A stretch of 22,787 nt of DNA from Treponema sp. (GTDB lineage Bacteria; Spirochaetota; Spirochaetia; Treponematales; Breznakiellaceae): positions 1 through 22,787 of the forward strand of contig WQXE01000011.1 of NCBI GenBank assembly GCA_009784995.1. Reading direction: 5' to 3'. The position numbers and the translations under genes were made by a program. How positions within the stretch are numbered: position 1 is the stretch's first letter; the number at the start of each line of letters is the position of its first letter. Shown here piece by piece: positions 21,821 to 22,787 of the stretch. The notes under the pieces are model-generated. The model saw only the letters and a list, made by a program, of their open reading frames with translations, made no database searches and had not been told where the DNA came from.

Positions 21821-22534
21821 ATGAAAAGATTTTATCCATTTTTTACCGTTTCTACTGTTTTTATTGTAATTTTCGCTCTTTCTTCCTGCGCCGCGCGTAT
21901 CGAAGGCGCTCTGGCGGCAGACGGATCGGCGGTTTTATCTGTTAATATGTCTCTGGAAAATAGAATGGCGTCTTTAATACGCTTGCTGTCCGACGCGGGT
22001 GGGCAAACTGGCGTCCCTGTTCTGGACGGTCCCGCAATCGCGAGATCGATGGCGGACGCGCCCGGTATCGCTTCGGTATCTTTTAGAAACACATCATCCA
22101 CCGCTATCGAAGGGCAGGTACGTATTTCCCGGATAAATGATTTTTTATCTCCCGCGAATGGAAGGGGTTTTATCACTTTTGAACAGACAACTTCCGGCGG
22201 TAGATTCGAAGTTAATATAAACCGCCAAACCAGCCCCGCTATTATCGAATTGTTGTCATCGGAAATCTCCGATTATTTAAACGCGCTTATGGCGCCGATT
22301 GCGTCGGGTGAAGTTATGACTAGATCAGAATACCTGGAAATTGTATCAACCTTCTATAATGTTGGAATAAGTGATGAAATCGCTTTTTCAAGAATTCGCG
22401 CGACAATCGATTTTCCCGGTACGATAACAAGTATCAGAGGCGGAACTTTCTCCGGAAGAAGAGCCAATTTTGATATATCACTTCTCGATCTTTTAGTTTT
22501 GGAAACACCAATGATTTTTGAAGTTAGATGGTAA
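21821..22534 (+). CDS. Small exported lipoprotein, function unknown
   Basis: This is a 237-aa protein with a lipoprotein signal peptide: basic KR at 2-3, a hydrophobic stretch to residue 20, and lipobox LSSC with C23. The mature part begins ARIEGALAADGSAVLSVNMS, the kind of opening seen in LppM-like/DUF3153-type lipoproteins (tentative). It alternates strand-like and helical segments and ends in hydrophobic LLDLLVLETPMIFEVRW. It is divergent from the acyl-CoA ligase and lies about 80 nt before gap, which has its own promoter and ribosome site, so it is probably a single-gene unit. I cannot assign a function. Confidence 0.75.
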   Translation: MKRFYPFFTVSTVFIVIFALSSCAARIEGALAADGSAVLSVNMSLENRMASLIRLLSDAGGQTGVPVLDGPAIARSMADAPGIASVSFRNTSSTAIEGQVRISRINDFLSPANGRGFITFEQTTSGGRFEVNINRQTSPAIIELLSSEISDYLNALMAPIASGEVMTRSEYLEIVSTFYNVGISDEIAFSRIRATIDFPGTITSIRGGTFSGRRANFDISLLDLLVLETPMIFEVRW

Positions 22535-22549
22535 GTTTTTTTACAATCC

Positions 22550-22576
22550 TTGACTAAATAGCTTTTTTCCTGTAAT
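22550..22576 (+). promoter_or_regulatory. Probable gap promoter
   Basis: TTGACT (22550-22555, 5 of 6) with TGTAAT (22571-22576, 5 of 6) at a rather short 15-bp spacing. A second TTGACT and a TACAAT occur closer to the gene (about 22588-22597) but are not spaced as a pair. The gene has a strong AGGAGG site, so unlike several neighbours it is not leaderless. Confidence 0.5.
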
Positions 22577-22611
22577 CTGAAGAAAATTGACTACAATTTA
22601 GGAGGATTTTA

Positions 22612-22787
22612 ATGAAAGTCGCGATTAATGGTTTTGGGCGCATTGGACGCCTTGTTTTTCAATCACTGGTAGAGCAAAATCTGCTTGGAAAAGACAAAAT
22701 TGACGTAGTAGCGGTTGTTGATATCGTTACCGATGCTTCATATTTTGCTTATCAGCTTAAATATGACTCAACACAGGGTCGTATGAA
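22612..22787 (+). CDS. gap: Glyceraldehyde-3-phosphate dehydrogenase (partial, runs off the window)
   Basis: Only the first 58 codons are present. The N-terminus MKVAINGFGRIGRLVFQSL is the NAD-binding signature of GAPDH (glycolysis; G3P to 1,3-bisphosphoglycerate). The following DIVTDASYFAYQLKYDSTQG is the first-domain segment of the type found in spirochaetes and kinetoplastid glycosomes (from memory of the family). AGGAGG ends about 7 nt before the ATG. The catalytic cysteine lies beyond the window and cannot be checked. Confidence 0.95.
   Translation, partial: MKVAINGFGRIGRLVFQSLVEQNLLGKDKIDVVAVVDIVTDASYFAYQLKYDSTQGRM

Overview
The window looks like chromosome of a spirochaete, most probably a Treponema-type bacterium. 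The signs are a low-to-moderate GC sequence, many spirochaete-style lipoproteins with degenerate lipoboxes, a CarD regulator directly upstream of ispD, sugar ABC transport operons without their own ATPase, and a GAPDH N-terminus of the 'YFAYQLKYDSTQGR' kind. Unlike the well-known pathogenic treponemes, it carries most of a histidine biosynthesis pathway, which suggests a free-living or gut-symbiont lineage. The species cannot be fixed from sequence alone. No rRNA, tRNA, CRISPR array, prophage or complete IS was seen, and no gene-free stretch exceeds about 215 bases.

Layout: (1) 1-2140, a long alpha-D-phosphohexomutase ending at a bidirectional terminator. (2) 2152-5594, minus strand, a sugar ABC importer operon (binding lipoprotein, then two permeases) read from a strong promoter at about 5632-5660. 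(3) 5809-8123, carD, ispD and a lipoprotein gene. The ispD gene contains an 11-copy heptanucleotide repeat, and the lipoprotein gene carries an in-frame MITE-like palindromic element flanked by a 7-bp direct repeat. (4) 8184-10515, hisG-hisB-hisF, followed without a break by two lipoprotein genes (DUF3160-like and MEMO-like). (5) 14192-14884, a HigB/HigA toxin-antitoxin cassette with its own promoter and a palindromic operator. (6) 14928-19923, a trifunctional hisA-hisI-hisE fusion, hisC, hisD and a Gfo/Idh/MocA oxidoreductase. (7) 19924-21633, minus strand, a long-chain acyl-CoA ligase that converges exactly stop-to-stop with the oxidoreductase. (8) 21821-22787, a small lipoprotein and the start of gap.

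The his genes supply HisG, HisE, HisI, HisA, HisF, HisB, HisC and HisD. The glutaminase subunit HisH and a histidinol-phosphate phosphatase are not in the window and must be encoded elsewhere or replaced. The his cluster is split by the lipoprotein pair and the toxin-antitoxin cassette, and each his block restarts from its own promoter.

The most striking global feature is in translation initiation. At least five operon-leading genes (the mutase, carD, hisG, higB, hisA) have a -10 box only 7-9 bases before the ATG and no Shine-Dalgarno sequence, which predicts leaderless mRNAs. Most operon-internal genes, and three other leading genes (binding protein, acyl-CoA ligase, gap), have clear GGAGG-type sites. 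Other items worth attention are the element insertion that adds exactly 40 codons ahead of a lipoprotein signal peptide, the frameshift-prone repeat in an isoprenoid-pathway gene, and the secreted MEMO-like lipoprotein.
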